The notes under the pieces are model-generated. The model ran no database searches, was not told where the DNA came from, and was given only the letters and a program-made list of their open reading frames with translations. The translations under genes were made by a program, and so were the position numbers. Below, piece by piece: positions 41,580-50,052 of a stretch of DNA of 64,000 nucleotides. Within the stretch, counting starts at the first letter, position 1. Each line of letters starts with the position of its first letter. This stretch comes from Ruegeria sp. 6PALISEP08 (GTDB lineage: Bacteria > Pseudomonadota > Alphaproteobacteria > Rhodobacterales > Rhodobacteraceae). The DNA is taken from the NCBI RefSeq assembly GCF_001238295.1, contig NZ_LGXZ01000012.1, positions 62,001-126,000 of the forward strand, read 5' to 3'.

Positions 41580-42542
41580 ATGAGCTTCCGCATCCAACCC
41601 GCTGCACCAGCACGCCCCAATCGTTGTCAGCTTTTTGGCCCGGGGTCGAACACCAAACTGTTCCCCAAAATGGCCGCCTCGGCTGCGGATGTCATCAACC
41701 TTGATCTTGAAGACTCGGTCGCACCCTCGGACAAGGACGTAGCACGCGCCAATGTCATCGAGGCACTGAACACCGTGGACTGGGGCAACAAATACATGTC
41801 CGTCCGGATCAACGGGCTGGATACCCCATACTGGTACCGCGATGTTGTCGACGTGATGGAACAGGCAGGCGACCGTCTGGATCAGATCATGATTCCCAAA
41901 GTCGGTTGCGCGGCGGATGTCTATGCGGTGGACGCTCTGGTCACCGCCATTGAACGCGCCAAGGGCCGGACCAAACCGATCAGCTTCGAAGTCATTATCG
42001 AATCCGCTGCCGGTATCGCGCATGTGGAAGAGATCGCAGCCTCCTCACCCCGTTTGCAGGCCATGAGCCTTGGGGCCGCAGATTTTGCTGCCTCGATGGG
42101 AATGCAGACCACGGGCATCGGCGGCACGCAGGAAAACTATTACATGCTGCGCGAGGGCGAGAAACACTGGTCCGATCCATGGCACTGGGCGCAGGCGGCC
42201 ATTGTGGCGGCGTGCCGCACGCATGGTGTGTTGCCGGTGGATGGACCTTTCGGCGATTTCAGCGACGACGAAGGCTATATCGCTCAGGCCAAACGGTCTG
42301 CAACTTTGGGCATGGTCGGCAAATGGGCGATCCATCCCAAGCAGATCGCGCTGGCCAATCAGGTATTCACCCCGTCGGACGAAGCCGTTTCCGAGGCCCG
42401 CGAAATTCTAGCGGCAATGGAACAGGCCAAGGCAAATGGTGAAGGCGCGACCGTCTATAAAGGGCGTTTGGTCGATATTGCCTCAATCAAGCAAGCCGAA
42501 GTTATTGTGGCGCAGGCCGAACTGATTGCGGCGGGCAGCTAA
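41580..42542 (+). CDS. mcl1: L-malyl-CoA/beta-methylmalyl-CoA lyase
   Basis: A 320-residue CitE-like TIM-barrel lyase. NRCQLFGPGSNTKLFPKMAA at the N terminus, INLDLEDSVAP and FEVIIESAAGIAHVEEIAAS (metal-binding Glu) and AIHPKQIALANQVFTPS are the Mcl1 pattern. It cleaves beta-methylmalyl-CoA to glyoxylate and propionyl-CoA in the ethylmalonyl-CoA pathway for acetate assimilation. Monocistronic, with a palindromic operator candidate upstream and a bidirectional terminator downstream. Confidence 0.93.
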   Translation: MSFRIQPAAPARPNRCQLFGPGSNTKLFPKMAASAADVINLDLEDSVAPSDKDVARANVIEALNTVDWGNKYMSVRINGLDTPYWYRDVVDVMEQAGDRLDQIMIPKVGCAADVYAVDALVTAIERAKGRTKPISFEVIIESAAGIAHVEEIAASSPRLQAMSLGAADFAASMGMQTTGIGGTQENYYMLREGEKHWSDPWHWAQAAIVAACRTHGVLPVDGPFGDFSDDEGYIAQAKRSATLGMVGKWAIHPKQIALANQVFTPSDEAVSEAREILAAMEQAKANGEGATVYKGRLVDIASIKQAEVIVAQAELIAAGS

Positions 42543-42546
42543 GTCA

Positions 42547-42575
42547 CAAAAAAGGGCGCTCAATCGAGCGCCCTC
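42547..42575. terminator. Bidirectional terminator between mcl1 and the PA14-like gene
   Basis: AGGGCGCTC (42553-42561), loop AATC, GAGCGCCCT (42566-42574). The minus strand runs into TTTTTT, so it best serves the gene ending at 42587; it also lies 10 nt after the mcl1 stop. Confidence 0.85.
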
Positions 42576-42586
42576 ATGTAGTCAAT

Positions 42587-43165
42587 TCAACGACCAAAGG
42601 CCTCGTTGGGCGTCCATGTGACACGGTCACCCTTCTTTCCTGACTTCATCATCAGGCATGAAGTTCCCAGTTTTTGGAAATAGACGATCTTCAATGGATA
42701 CCAGCCCGCTTTGGGCACTTCTACTTCGGTGCGTTGATTGGCTTCACAGCCTTGAATGCTTGTTACGCGGCCAATCTGTTGGCCACCAACCCAAGCCTCG
42801 ATCCCGTCATTCGACCACGTTTCCAACTCGTAAACCCCCGCCGAGTCGAACTTCATATACCCCGTCACCTCGGCAGCAACATTGTAAGCCTGGTCGAACG
42901 TCATGACGTCTTCGCCCTTGCTGGTGTCCCTGTAATCCAACCCCCGCAACGGCTTTCCGGGCTTCGCTTGAGACAGCAGGCTTTTTGCCTCGCTCAGATC
43001 TCGGATCTTTTTGTGTTGGTTGCCTGTACCATAATACTTCACATTCAACCCTGCCTTTGGACTGGGTTGTGGACTGGCGGGTTGCAGTTTCAGCGGGGCA
43101 GTCAAAGCAGCCCCGGCAACAAGCGACATGGCTACTGCGGTCGCCACTGTTCGAACAAGTTTCAT
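42587..43165 (-). CDS. Secreted PA14-like domain protein
   Basis: A 192-residue exported protein with a signal peptide (MKLVRTVATAVAMSLVAGAALTA) and one compact domain, GLNVKYYGTGNQHKKIRDLS, GYMKFDSAGVYELETWSNDG, IEAWVGGQQIG and GWYPLKIVYFQKLGTSCLMM, which matches the PA14 beta-barrel (DGxxLxVDG-type strand). PA14 domains bind carbohydrates. The two cysteines (QGCEANQ, TSCLM) could form a disulfide. It is single and has no catalytic partner nearby. Confidence 0.72.
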   Translation of the reverse strand: MKLVRTVATAVAMSLVAGAALTAPLKLQPASPQPSPKAGLNVKYYGTGNQHKKIRDLSEAKSLLSQAKPGKPLRGLDYRDTSKGEDVMTFDQAYNVAAEVTGYMKFDSAGVYELETWSNDGIEAWVGGQQIGRVTSIQGCEANQRTEVEVPKAGWYPLKIVYFQKLGTSCLMMKSGKKGDRVTWTPNEAFGR

Positions 43166-43284
43166 CGGTATCTCCCTGTTTGCGTGCCATTATGGCTGGG
43201 CGTATCCCCTGGCAACGTCATTACCATGACACTAGGCCCTGAATTTTTTCCCTGCAAGAGAGTGAAACTTCACAATTTCGGCCG

Positions 43285-43737
43285 CTACGCCCTCAAGTCC
43301 TTGGGCGATCCCATAACAACGTAGGAGGTGATTGATGTGACATGTGGCAGCGTTCCCAGCACCTCGGTATGGAATGTTTTGTAGGACGGCAGGTTCGCAC
43401 ATTCGACCCGAAGCAGGTATTCGATTGTACCGGTGATATTGTGGCACTCGACCACTTCGGGGGCTTGTTGCAGGGCCCGTTCAAACCCCTCTTGCGCGGC
43501 CTTGGTGTGTTCACCAAGGCCAACACCGATATAAGCAACAAAACCCACACCCATAGCGGCTGGATCCAAAACGGCCCGATAGCCGGTGATCACCCCAGCC
43601 CTTTCAAGCTCTTGCACGCGGCGCAAGCAGGCCGAGGGCGACAGACCGATCCGTTCGGCCAATTCCAGGTTACTGATGCGCCCGTCGCGTGTTAATTCCC
43701 GCAATATCTGGCGGTTTATCTGATCCTCTTTCGTCAT
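43285..43737 (-). CDS. Lrp/AsnC-family transcriptional regulator
   Basis: A 150-residue Lrp: helix-turn-helix (DGRISNLELAERIGLSPSAC, residues about 18-37) with LRRVQELERAGVITGYRAVL, then the RAM ligand domain (HNITGTIEYLLRVECANLPS). It is divergent from the LysE-type exporter with 73 bp between starts, the classical arrangement of LysG/Lrp controllers with amino acid exporters. The ATG at 43737 is preferred; 25 further codons in frame lack similarity. Confidence 0.92.
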   Translation of the reverse strand: MTKEDQINRQILRELTRDGRISNLELAERIGLSPSACLRRVQELERAGVITGYRAVLDPAAMGVGFVAYIGVGLGEHTKAAQEGFERALQQAPEVVECHNITGTIEYLLRVECANLPSYKTFHTEVLGTLPHVTSITSYVVMGSPKDLRA

Positions 43738-43810
43738 AAGTTGTGAATTTACTGGAATCACGCACAAATAAGCAATTTCATTTTCATGGTCACGGTCAAT
43801 ACTGCGCGCC

Positions 43811-44407
43811 ATGACCTATGATATCCTGATGGCCCTGATCGTCTTTGCCTTCGTGACCTCGATCACACCAGGGCCCAACAACCTGATGCTGATGGCATCA
43901 GGTGCAAATTTCGGTTTTCGGCGCTCGATCCCGCATATGTTGGGCATTGGTTTGGGATTCACGATCATGGTGCTGCTGGTCGGCGCAGGGTTGGTGCAGG
44001 TTTTTGACCGATACCCGGTCAGCTATACCGCACTGAAAATCGTATCGGTGGCATATCTGCTGTATCTGGCGTGGAAGATCGCCCATGCCGCACCTGCCAA
44101 AAGATCCGAGGCGTCAGGCATCCCCATGACATTCCTGCAAGCGGCCGCCTTTCAATGGGTGAATCCCAAGGCCTGGGCCATGGCCCTGACCGCTACGACG
44201 GCCTATGCACCTAACCAGACGTTGCACGCGATCCTGCTGGTGGCGCTTGTCTTTGGGGCGGTCAATCTGCCTTCGGTCAGCACCTGGACTGTCCTTGGAC
44301 AGCAGATGGCGCGCGTGCTGACAAACCCGCGCCGGTTGGTTGCGTTCAACTGGACAATGGCCGCGCTGCTACTTGCCTCGCTTTATCCAGTGCTTTGGCC
44401 CCATTGA
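43811..44407 (+). CDS. LysE/RhtB family amino acid exporter
   Basis: A 198-residue, six-helix exporter: FAFVTSITPGPNNLMLMASG carries the PGPN motif, and AAAFQWVNPKAWAMALTATT the NPK motif. It probably exports an amino acid under control of the divergent Lrp regulator, which shares its promoter gap. It differs clearly from the LysE protein in the hmg cluster. Confidence 0.92.
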   Translation: MTYDILMALIVFAFVTSITPGPNNLMLMASGANFGFRRSIPHMLGIGLGFTIMVLLVGAGLVQVFDRYPVSYTALKIVSVAYLLYLAWKIAHAAPAKRSEASGIPMTFLQAAAFQWVNPKAWAMALTATTAYAPNQTLHAILLVALVFGAVNLPSVSTWTVLGQQMARVLTNPRRLVAFNWTMAALLLASLYPVLWPH

Positions 44408-44503
44408 GCAAAGTCCAATCGGATGTGATCCGAATCTGGATACAGTCCGCCCTGCACAATCAGCACAATGACATGTTCACAAGCACTTAGGTTCAACGCT
44501 GCC

Positions 44504-45301
44504 TTACGTCCTGCCCCGTGATTTCAAACCGAGGATGCTAAAACAGGCGAAAAGAACGGCGGCCACGCAGACAATCGAAGGCCCTGCAGGGGTATCGAAA
44601 ACGTAAGCCGCCCTCAATCCCGCAACGGCGGAGAACGCCCCGATCCCAGCGGCAATTAAGGCCATCGATTCCGGCGAGCGCGCCAGATTGCGCGCTGCGG
44701 CAGCCGGAATGATCAGCATCGCCGCGATCAGCAACACGCCCACAACCTTGATCGCGACCGCCACGGTAACAGCCAAGGATAAGGTCAGGATCAATTGCTC
44801 TCGCTTGGGATCAAAACCGCTGGCATAAGCCAGTTCCTCGTTCAGAGTGGCCGTCAACAGCTGTGACCAACGCCACGTGATCAGCGCAACGACCAGCGCG
44901 GCACCGCCCCAGATCACGAGCAGATCCGAGCGTGAGACCGCCAAAATATCCCCGAACAGATAGGCCATCAGATCAATGCGCACACCGGACAGGAACGAAA
45001 CAGCGACCAATCCAAACGCCAAGGCAGAATGCGCCAGAACGCCCAACAGTGTATCCATCGCATAGCCGCGACCGGCCAACAGTGTAACGGTCAACGCCAT
45101 GATCAGCGCCACGGCCAGCGCGCCGGTGAATATCGACATCTGAAAGGTCAGCGACAGTGCCACACCCAAGATCGCGGCATGTGCGGTCGCATCCCCAAAA
45201 TACGCCATACGCCGCCACACGACGAAACACCCAAGGGGGGCGGCTGCAAAAGCCACGCCGACACCGGCGAGCGTCGCACGAGTCATAAAATCATCAAGCA
45301 T
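44504..45301 (-). CDS. znuB: Zinc ABC transporter permease ZnuB
   Basis: A 265-residue ABC-3 permease with about eight helices: FAAAPLGCFVVWRRMAYFGD followed by ATAHAAILGVALSL, and EELAYASGFDPKREQLILTL with AVTVAVAIKVVGVLLIAAML. Its ATG shares one base with the znuC stop. It forms the membrane channel for Zn2+ delivered by ZnuA. Order on the minus strand: zur, znuC, znuB. Confidence 0.94.
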   Translation of the reverse strand: MLDDFMTRATLAGVGVAFAAAPLGCFVVWRRMAYFGDATAHAAILGVALSLTFQMSIFTGALAVALIMALTVTLLAGRGYAMDTLLGVLAHSALAFGLVAVSFLSGVRIDLMAYLFGDILAVSRSDLLVIWGGAALVVALITWRWSQLLTATLNEELAYASGFDPKREQLILTLSLAVTVAVAIKVVGVLLIAAMLIIPAAAARNLARSPESMALIAAGIGAFSAVAGLRAAYVFDTPAGPSIVCVAAVLFACFSILGLKSRGRT

Positions 45302-46041
45302 TATTCAGCCGCTTCCTTGGAGGAGTGATCATGATCGTGATTGTGGTCATGTTCGTGCCGGTAAAGCGCCAGCGCGCCGCCCGTGCCTGTTCCGAACAAC
45401 GCCCGGTATTCCGGTGCCGAAGCCACAACCGCAGGAGAGCCCTCGCAACAGACATGCCCATTGAGGCATATCACCCTGTCCGAGGAGCTCATGACCACGT
45501 GCAATTCGTGGCTGATCATCAGAATGGCGCATCCGGTTTCACGGCGCACCGCCTCAATCTGCTGATAGAAACTGGCTGACCCGCGTTGATCGAGCCCCTG
45601 GGTTGCCTCATCCAGCAACAGAATGTCAGGCCGGTTGATCAACGCCCGCGCCAGCAGCACCCTTTGGAATTGTCCACCGGACAACTGCGACATCTGGCGG
45701 TACAACAGATCCGGCACGCCCGCAGTTTCCAGCGCCGCAACACATTGCTTGCGCGACACGCGGTCGGTCAGGCGCATGAACCGTTCGACGGAAATGGGCA
45801 GCGTCGGGTCGACATGCAGCTTCTGCGGCACATATCCGATTTTCAGATCTGGCTTCAGGGACACTTGCCCCGCAGACGGCCGGGTCGCACCTATGATGGC
45901 GCGCAGCAGGCTTGTCTTGCCCGATCCGTTGGGACCAACGATGGTGACAATCTCACCCGGTTCGACGGCCATGTCCACACGGCTCAGCACGGTATGCGCG
46001 CCATAGCGCACGCTAAGGTTCTCAACAGTGATCAAGGTCAT
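45301..46041 (-). CDS. znuC: Zinc ABC transporter ATPase ZnuC
   Basis: A 246-residue ATPase: Walker A IVGPNGSGKTSLLRAII, signature MSQLSGGQFQRVLLARAL and Walker B ILLLDEATQGLD. The C terminus has a short His-rich tail (YRHEHDHNHDHDHSS), likely zinc-sensing or -buffering. The ATG at 46041 is three bases downstream of the zur stop; longer in-frame sequence reaches into zur and is rejected. Confidence 0.95.
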   Translation of the reverse strand: MTLITVENLSVRYGAHTVLSRVDMAVEPGEIVTIVGPNGSGKTSLLRAIIGATRPSAGQVSLKPDLKIGYVPQKLHVDPTLPISVERFMRLTDRVSRKQCVAALETAGVPDLLYRQMSQLSGGQFQRVLLARALINRPDILLLDEATQGLDQRGSASFYQQIEAVRRETGCAILMISHELHVVMSSSDRVICLNGHVCCEGSPAVVASAPEYRALFGTGTGGALALYRHEHDHNHDHDHSSKEAAE

Positions 46042-46043
46042 CT

Positions 46044-46556
46044 TTATGCCTTTTCGGTGCAGTCGGGGCAGAGACCCTCGGCCTCTACAACTGTTCGTTC
46101 GATCTCGAAACCTGCCGCGCGCGCGGCAGCGCCCAGAGCACCTTTGGCCGGAGAGGATTGCGCCTCGGCCACGGCATCGCATTTTCTACAGATCATGAAG
46201 GCCGGAGAATGCGACTGGCCCGGGTGCGAGCAGGCAACAAACGCGTTCAACCGCTCGATCTTGTGAACAAACCCGTTCTGCACCAGAAATTCCAACGCGC
46301 GATAGGCAACGGGCGGCTGTGAACCAAATCCTTCAGCGCGCAACTGATCCAGAATTGCGTAAGCGCCAAGCGCCCGGTGTTCCTGCAGCAACATCTCAAG
46401 AACCTTGCGCCGCACTGGCGTCAGGCGCAGCCCTTCCGCGCTGCACTGGGCTTCGACAGAGGTCAGCGCCGTCTCGACGCAGGTCTGATGGTCATGTTCC
46501 TGAAACCCTACCGGAGCGGTGTCTTCCACCGACGCAGGGCGTGCATCACTTGTCAT
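46044..46556 (-). CDS. zur: Zinc uptake regulator Zur (Fur family)
   Basis: A 170-residue Fur-family repressor. The winged helix (LRLTPVRRKVLEMLLQEHRA, PPVAYRALEFLVQNGFVHKI) is followed by a metal-binding dimerisation domain with two CxxC-type pairs (MICRKCDAVAE, GLCPDCTEKA) and HSPAF. Position between znuC and the divergent znuA supports Zur rather than Fur. A short N-terminal extension carries EHDHQTC. Confidence 0.94.
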   Translation of the reverse strand: MTSDARPASVEDTAPVGFQEHDHQTCVETALTSVEAQCSAEGLRLTPVRRKVLEMLLQEHRALGAYAILDQLRAEGFGSQPPVAYRALEFLVQNGFVHKIERLNAFVACSHPGQSHSPAFMICRKCDAVAEAQSSPAKGALGAAARAAGFEIERTVVEAEGLCPDCTEKA

Positions 46557-46603
46557 GTTATTTCATATCATGTATTGCCACTCGCAACGTTATAAAATCA
46601 CAC
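46555..46603. promoter_or_regulatory. Two Zur-box-like palindromes between zur and znuA
   Basis: ATGTTAT-TTC-ATATCAT (46555-46571) overlaps the zur start codon and is one base from a perfect 7-3-7 palindrome. A second, weaker copy, ACGTTAT-AAA-ATCACAC (46587-46603), precedes znuA. They resemble the AT-rich Zur motif of alphaproteobacteria (ATGTTAT-N3-ATAACAT as I recall it). Confidence 0.55.
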
Positions 46604-46613
46604 AGAGGGTCTG

Positions 46614-47699
46614 ATGTCCAGAAAGCTTCTTCCATTGTCGATCACGGCTGCATTGATGGGCGCAACGGCCCTTGCGGACGCTCCGAATGTCGCGACTGAC
46701 ATTGGACCGATCCATTCGTTGGTCACACGCGTCATGGTCGGTGTTGGAACCCCGGACCTAATCGTTGCTCCGGGTGCGTCGCCGCATGAATACAACCTGC
46801 GTCCTTCCGAGGCCGCAGCGTTGCAGAACGCCGATCTGGTGTTCTGGATGGGAAAGGACCTGACACCGTGGATGGAGAGTGCAATCGAAACATTAGCCGA
46901 AGGTGCAGCTGTCATACCCCTGCTGGAAGCTGATGACACTGTGCTTCTTGATTTTCGTGAAAACGCAGTGTTCGAGGCACATGATCATGGGGACGAAAAC
47001 GAACCTGACCATGAAGACAAAGATGACAAGGATCACGACCACGGCGACGATCACGCCAAAGAGGACGATATCGATCACGAGGAACACGCCGATCACGATC
47101 AGCATGACGACCATGATCACGAAGAACACGCGGACCATGATGGGCATGATGATCACGACGAAAATGACCACGATGAGCACGCCCATGGCGACCATGACCC
47201 ACATGCCTGGCTGTCACCGGAAAATGCCGAAATCTGGCTGAATGTGATCGCGGCGCAGTTGTCCTCGGCTGACCCTGACAACGCAGGCGCTTATTTTGCC
47301 AATGCCGCAGCCGCGCGCGAGGAAATGGCCGCACTGTCTGCGGAAGTCGCCGAAACGCTGGACCCTGTGCGCGGCGGCAACTTCATCGTGTTTCACGACG
47401 CCTACCAATACTTTGAGGATGCCTTCGACTTCCCCGCCTCAGGCGCAATTTCGATCGCCGATGCATCCGATCCCAGCCCCGCGCGCATTGCCGAGATCCA
47501 AGCACGTATCCGCGACGAAGGCATCGATTGCGTTCTGACAGAGCCCCAGTTCAATCCCGGCATCGTCGAGAGCGTCATGGGGGGCGTGGAGGCAAAGACC
47601 GGTGTAATTGACCCGCTTGGGTCCGATCTGGAACCCGGCGCGGACCTCTATCCGAATCTCATTCGCAACCTTGCTAAATCTCTGGCCGAGTGCCTCTGA
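46614..47699 (+). CDS. znuA: Zinc-binding periplasmic protein ZnuA
   Basis: A 361-residue cluster A-I solute-binding protein. Signal peptide MSRKLLPLSITAALMGATALA; metal ligand positions in DIGPIHSLVTRVMVG (His), DPHAWLSPENAEIW (His), VFHDAYQYFEDAFDFPASG (His) and IDPLGSDLEPG (Asp). Between residues 122 and 197 there is an unusually long His/Asp/Glu-rich loop (repeats such as HDHEEHADHDGHDDHDENDH), which collects zinc. It is divergent from zur. A stem-loop (47711-47744) lies 11 nt after the stop. Confidence 0.95.
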   Translation: MSRKLLPLSITAALMGATALADAPNVATDIGPIHSLVTRVMVGVGTPDLIVAPGASPHEYNLRPSEAAALQNADLVFWMGKDLTPWMESAIETLAEGAAVIPLLEADDTVLLDFRENAVFEAHDHGDENEPDHEDKDDKDHDHGDDHAKEDDIDHEEHADHDQHDDHDHEEHADHDGHDDHDENDHDEHAHGDHDPHAWLSPENAEIWLNVIAAQLSSADPDNAGAYFANAAAAREEMAALSAEVAETLDPVRGGNFIVFHDAYQYFEDAFDFPASGAISIADASDPSPARIAEIQARIRDEGIDCVLTEPQFNPGIVESVMGGVEAKTGVIDPLGSDLEPGADLYPNLIRNLAKSLAECL

Positions 47700-47710
47700 C
47701 CCAACTTTCC

Positions 47711-47744
47711 CAGCCCGATCATGAACACGTCATCGGTCGGGCTG
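47711..47744 (+). terminator. Stem-loop after znuA
   Basis: CAGCCCGA (47711-47718) and TCGGGCTG (47737-47744) form an 8-bp stem with an 18-nt loop. No T tract follows, so it is a weak terminator at best. The 182-bp gap up to the nagA stop otherwise shows nothing gene-like. Confidence 0.4.
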
Positions 47745-47881
47745 AAGGCCAGCTTGGCGTAACATTTGCCAAGGAATTCGCGTCACTCCGCAATCCAGCC
47801 AGGACGTCGAAACGCTTGTAATCGAGGCGCATAAAACGCCACGCTCTCAAATTCAGCCTTGTTTTCAACCGCGCCTTATAA

Positions 47882-49015
47882 TCACGGTCGCACCGGTCTG
47901 ACCTCAGAAAAATCTGGCGCAATCATTATCATCTGCGAAAGCGTCGGCCTCGGCACCTCACCTGCCCCGGAAATCATCCGATGCGGGACGCTGGTTGCCG
48001 ACGCGAGAGCCTGTTGCAAAGGGATACCCACTTGTTGCGACAGAAGCTGCACTGCCTTGGTTAAGGACAAATCGGCCCCAGCCAGTGTGCCGTCTTCCAG
48101 GGTTAACCTGCCGTTCTCCCGATGGATCGGACGGCCTTCCAATCGAAACTCTGTCAACGAAGTGCCGGCAACCGCCATCGCGTCGCTGACAAGAAAAACC
48201 TGCCCCGGCCCGCGCTTGGCTGTCCAGGCGATCCGTATTGTCTCGGGATGAACGTGAATGCCGTCCGCGATTAACCCCGCCGACATCGATCCGCAGGAAA
48301 ACGCCGCTCCGACCAGCCCAGGTTCGCGGCTGCCAAGTTGGCTCATCGCATTGAATAGATGCGTGACACAGCTTGCACCAGCATTTGCGTAAGCCATGCA
48401 AGTCTCGAAGGACGCGTCGGTATGCCCCAATGACACGATCACTCCGGCACGGCTCAACGCTTCGACCTGTTCCACAGTCGTGCTTTCTGGCGCAAGTGTG
48501 ACCATCAAAGCGGGCAGATCTTTTGCCGCTTTGGTAATTTCGTCCAGATCAGATCGTTGCATCGGGCGGATCAGAGCCGCATCATGCGCCCCTTTGCGCC
48601 GTTCAGACAAATGCGGGCCTTCCAGGTGCAGACCTGCGATCCCGGAAACTCCGGATCGAACGGCCTCTACCGCCGCGTCGATTGCGGCTCGGGTTTTCTC
48701 GGCTGTATCCGTGATCAGGGTCGGCAGGATACGAGTTGCACCCAGCCCGCGATGGGCGTCAGCGATCCTTGTCAAGGTTTCAACGGATGGATCGTCGTTG
48801 AACATCACACCACCGCCGCCGTTGACCTGCAAATCGACATAGCCGGGGCTGAGAATGTTTCCCGACAAATTCTCGATCAGGTCCTCACCCGTCAACTGAT
48901 CTTCGGGCACCAACGTGTCCATCACCCCGTTTCTGAAGCGCGCGGCGTATCCATCGCGCAATTCAGTGCCATCAAAGATCGGGCCGCCTGCAAAGGTGAT
49001 CGAAGCCTCGGTCAT
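47882..49015 (-). CDS. nagA: N-acetylglucosamine-6-phosphate deacetylase
   Basis: A 377-residue amidohydrolase: GNILSPGYVDLQVNGGGGVM, GLHLEGPHLSERRKGAHDAA (metal Glu), VSLGHTDASFETCMAY (His), CVTHLFNAMSQLGSREPG (His) and VFLVSDAMAVAGTSL (catalytic Asp). It converts GlcNAc-6-P to GlcN-6-P and acetate. It is the last gene of the minus-strand unit (kinase, gntR, SIS, nagA) and overlaps the SIS gene by ATGA. Confidence 0.95.
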   Translation of the reverse strand: MTEASITFAGGPIFDGTELRDGYAARFRNGVMDTLVPEDQLTGEDLIENLSGNILSPGYVDLQVNGGGGVMFNDDPSVETLTRIADAHRGLGATRILPTLITDTAEKTRAAIDAAVEAVRSGVSGIAGLHLEGPHLSERRKGAHDAALIRPMQRSDLDEITKAAKDLPALMVTLAPESTTVEQVEALSRAGVIVSLGHTDASFETCMAYANAGASCVTHLFNAMSQLGSREPGLVGAAFSCGSMSAGLIADGIHVHPETIRIAWTAKRGPGQVFLVSDAMAVAGTSLTEFRLEGRPIHRENGRLTLEDGTLAGADLSLTKAVQLLSQQVGIPLQQALASATSVPHRMISGAGEVPRPTLSQMIMIAPDFSEVRPVRP

Positions 49016-50040
49016 ACCGTTTCCGTCACTTTCTTCAGATGACGCGGTGTGTCGGGGTCAACCCCGCGTTGCGTAGCAACTTTCTCTACCATTCCATAAA
49101 ACGACGCGATTGTTGGTATGGGATCCGTCATCCAATGCGACGTCCGGACATGCGGCAGCACCGTTGCGTGTTTCACGCGGCTGGTTGTGGCAAATACATC
49201 GGCCCCTTTCGAGGCAAGCTCGTCTGCGACCTCGGCCAGATTGGTTTCTGCAGCGTCCCCGGATGCCAATGCAAGTACTGGAAAACCCTGATCAACAATG
49301 GAAACCGGACCGTGCAGAACCTCAGCCGACGAATAGCTTTCCGCGTGAATCTGGCAGGTCTCCTTGAATTTCAAAGCAGCTTCATTCGAGATTGCCAAAG
49401 TCATGCCCCGCCCCAAAGTAAACAGCGAGCGACCATCAACCGCATCCGCCACGGCGCTCCAGTCGCAGGCAATGGCTGCTGACAGGCTGTCCGGCAGACC
49501 ATGGATTGCGCGCAACAAATGATCGTCCCGTTTCACCTGCGCGATCAGCCATAGCCCCGTAACCAAAGAGGTCACGAATGTCTTGGTCGCGGCCACGCTC
49601 AGTTCAGGGCCCGCATGAATTGGCAGCGTCGCCGTTGCGGCCTCAGCCAGGTCTGAGGCCGTGTTGTTCGTAATCGCAACTGAATAAGCGCCTCCGGACG
49701 TAATCGACTGCGTTAGTTTTACGATGTCCGGGCTTTGACCGGATTGCGAGACCGAGATGCAGATCGCGTCGTCGCAGCGCATGTCGACACCGTAGATAGA
49801 TTTGACCGATGGCCCAACCGATGCCATCGGCAAACCAAGCAGCAACTCAGACGCGTACTTCAAGTAGCTGCAGGCGTGATCCGAAGACCCCCGCGCCACC
49901 GAGATCAGGAACCGCGGATCACGGGCCCGGATTTCGTCGGCGGTTTGCGTAATCAAATCTGCGCCCGCGGTTAGCAGGCGGTCGACGGCGTCGGGTATCT
50001 CGTTGATTTCCCGCCGCATTTGAGTGGTTTTGTCAGACAT
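49012..50040 (-). CDS. SIS-domain glucosamine-6-phosphate deaminase/isomerase (NagB-II type)
   Basis: A 342-residue double-SIS protein: RFLISVARGSSDHACSYLKY, CISVSQSGQSPDIVKLTQSI, ELSVAATKTFVTSLVTGLWL and IHAESYSSAEVLHGPVSIVD. It is the C-terminal half of GlmS without the glutaminase domain, the pattern of NagB-II deaminases that convert GlcN-6-P to fructose-6-P and ammonia. It fits directly after NagA and fills the missing nagB role. Confidence 0.9.
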   Translation of the reverse strand: MSDKTTQMRREINEIPDAVDRLLTAGADLITQTADEIRARDPRFLISVARGSSDHACSYLKYASELLLGLPMASVGPSVKSIYGVDMRCDDAICISVSQSGQSPDIVKLTQSITSGGAYSVAITNNTASDLAEAATATLPIHAGPELSVAATKTFVTSLVTGLWLIAQVKRDDHLLRAIHGLPDSLSAAIACDWSAVADAVDGRSLFTLGRGMTLAISNEAALKFKETCQIHAESYSSAEVLHGPVSIVDQGFPVLALASGDAAETNLAEVADELASKGADVFATTSRVKHATVLPHVRTSHWMTDPIPTIASFYGMVEKVATQRGVDPDTPRHLKKVTETV

Positions 50041-50052
50041 GTTCCCAGGCTT

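Noticed and set aside
42674..43324. 216-codon plus-strand frame across the PA14-like gene
   Set aside because: Antisense to a gene with a clear signal peptide and domain; no start signals of its own.
46893..47334. Minus-strand frames opposite the znuA His-rich loop (Val/Ile-rich membrane-like and Arg/His-rich proteins)
   Set aside because: Both arise from the repetitive HDH codons of znuA read backwards; there is no ribosome binding site or family similarity.
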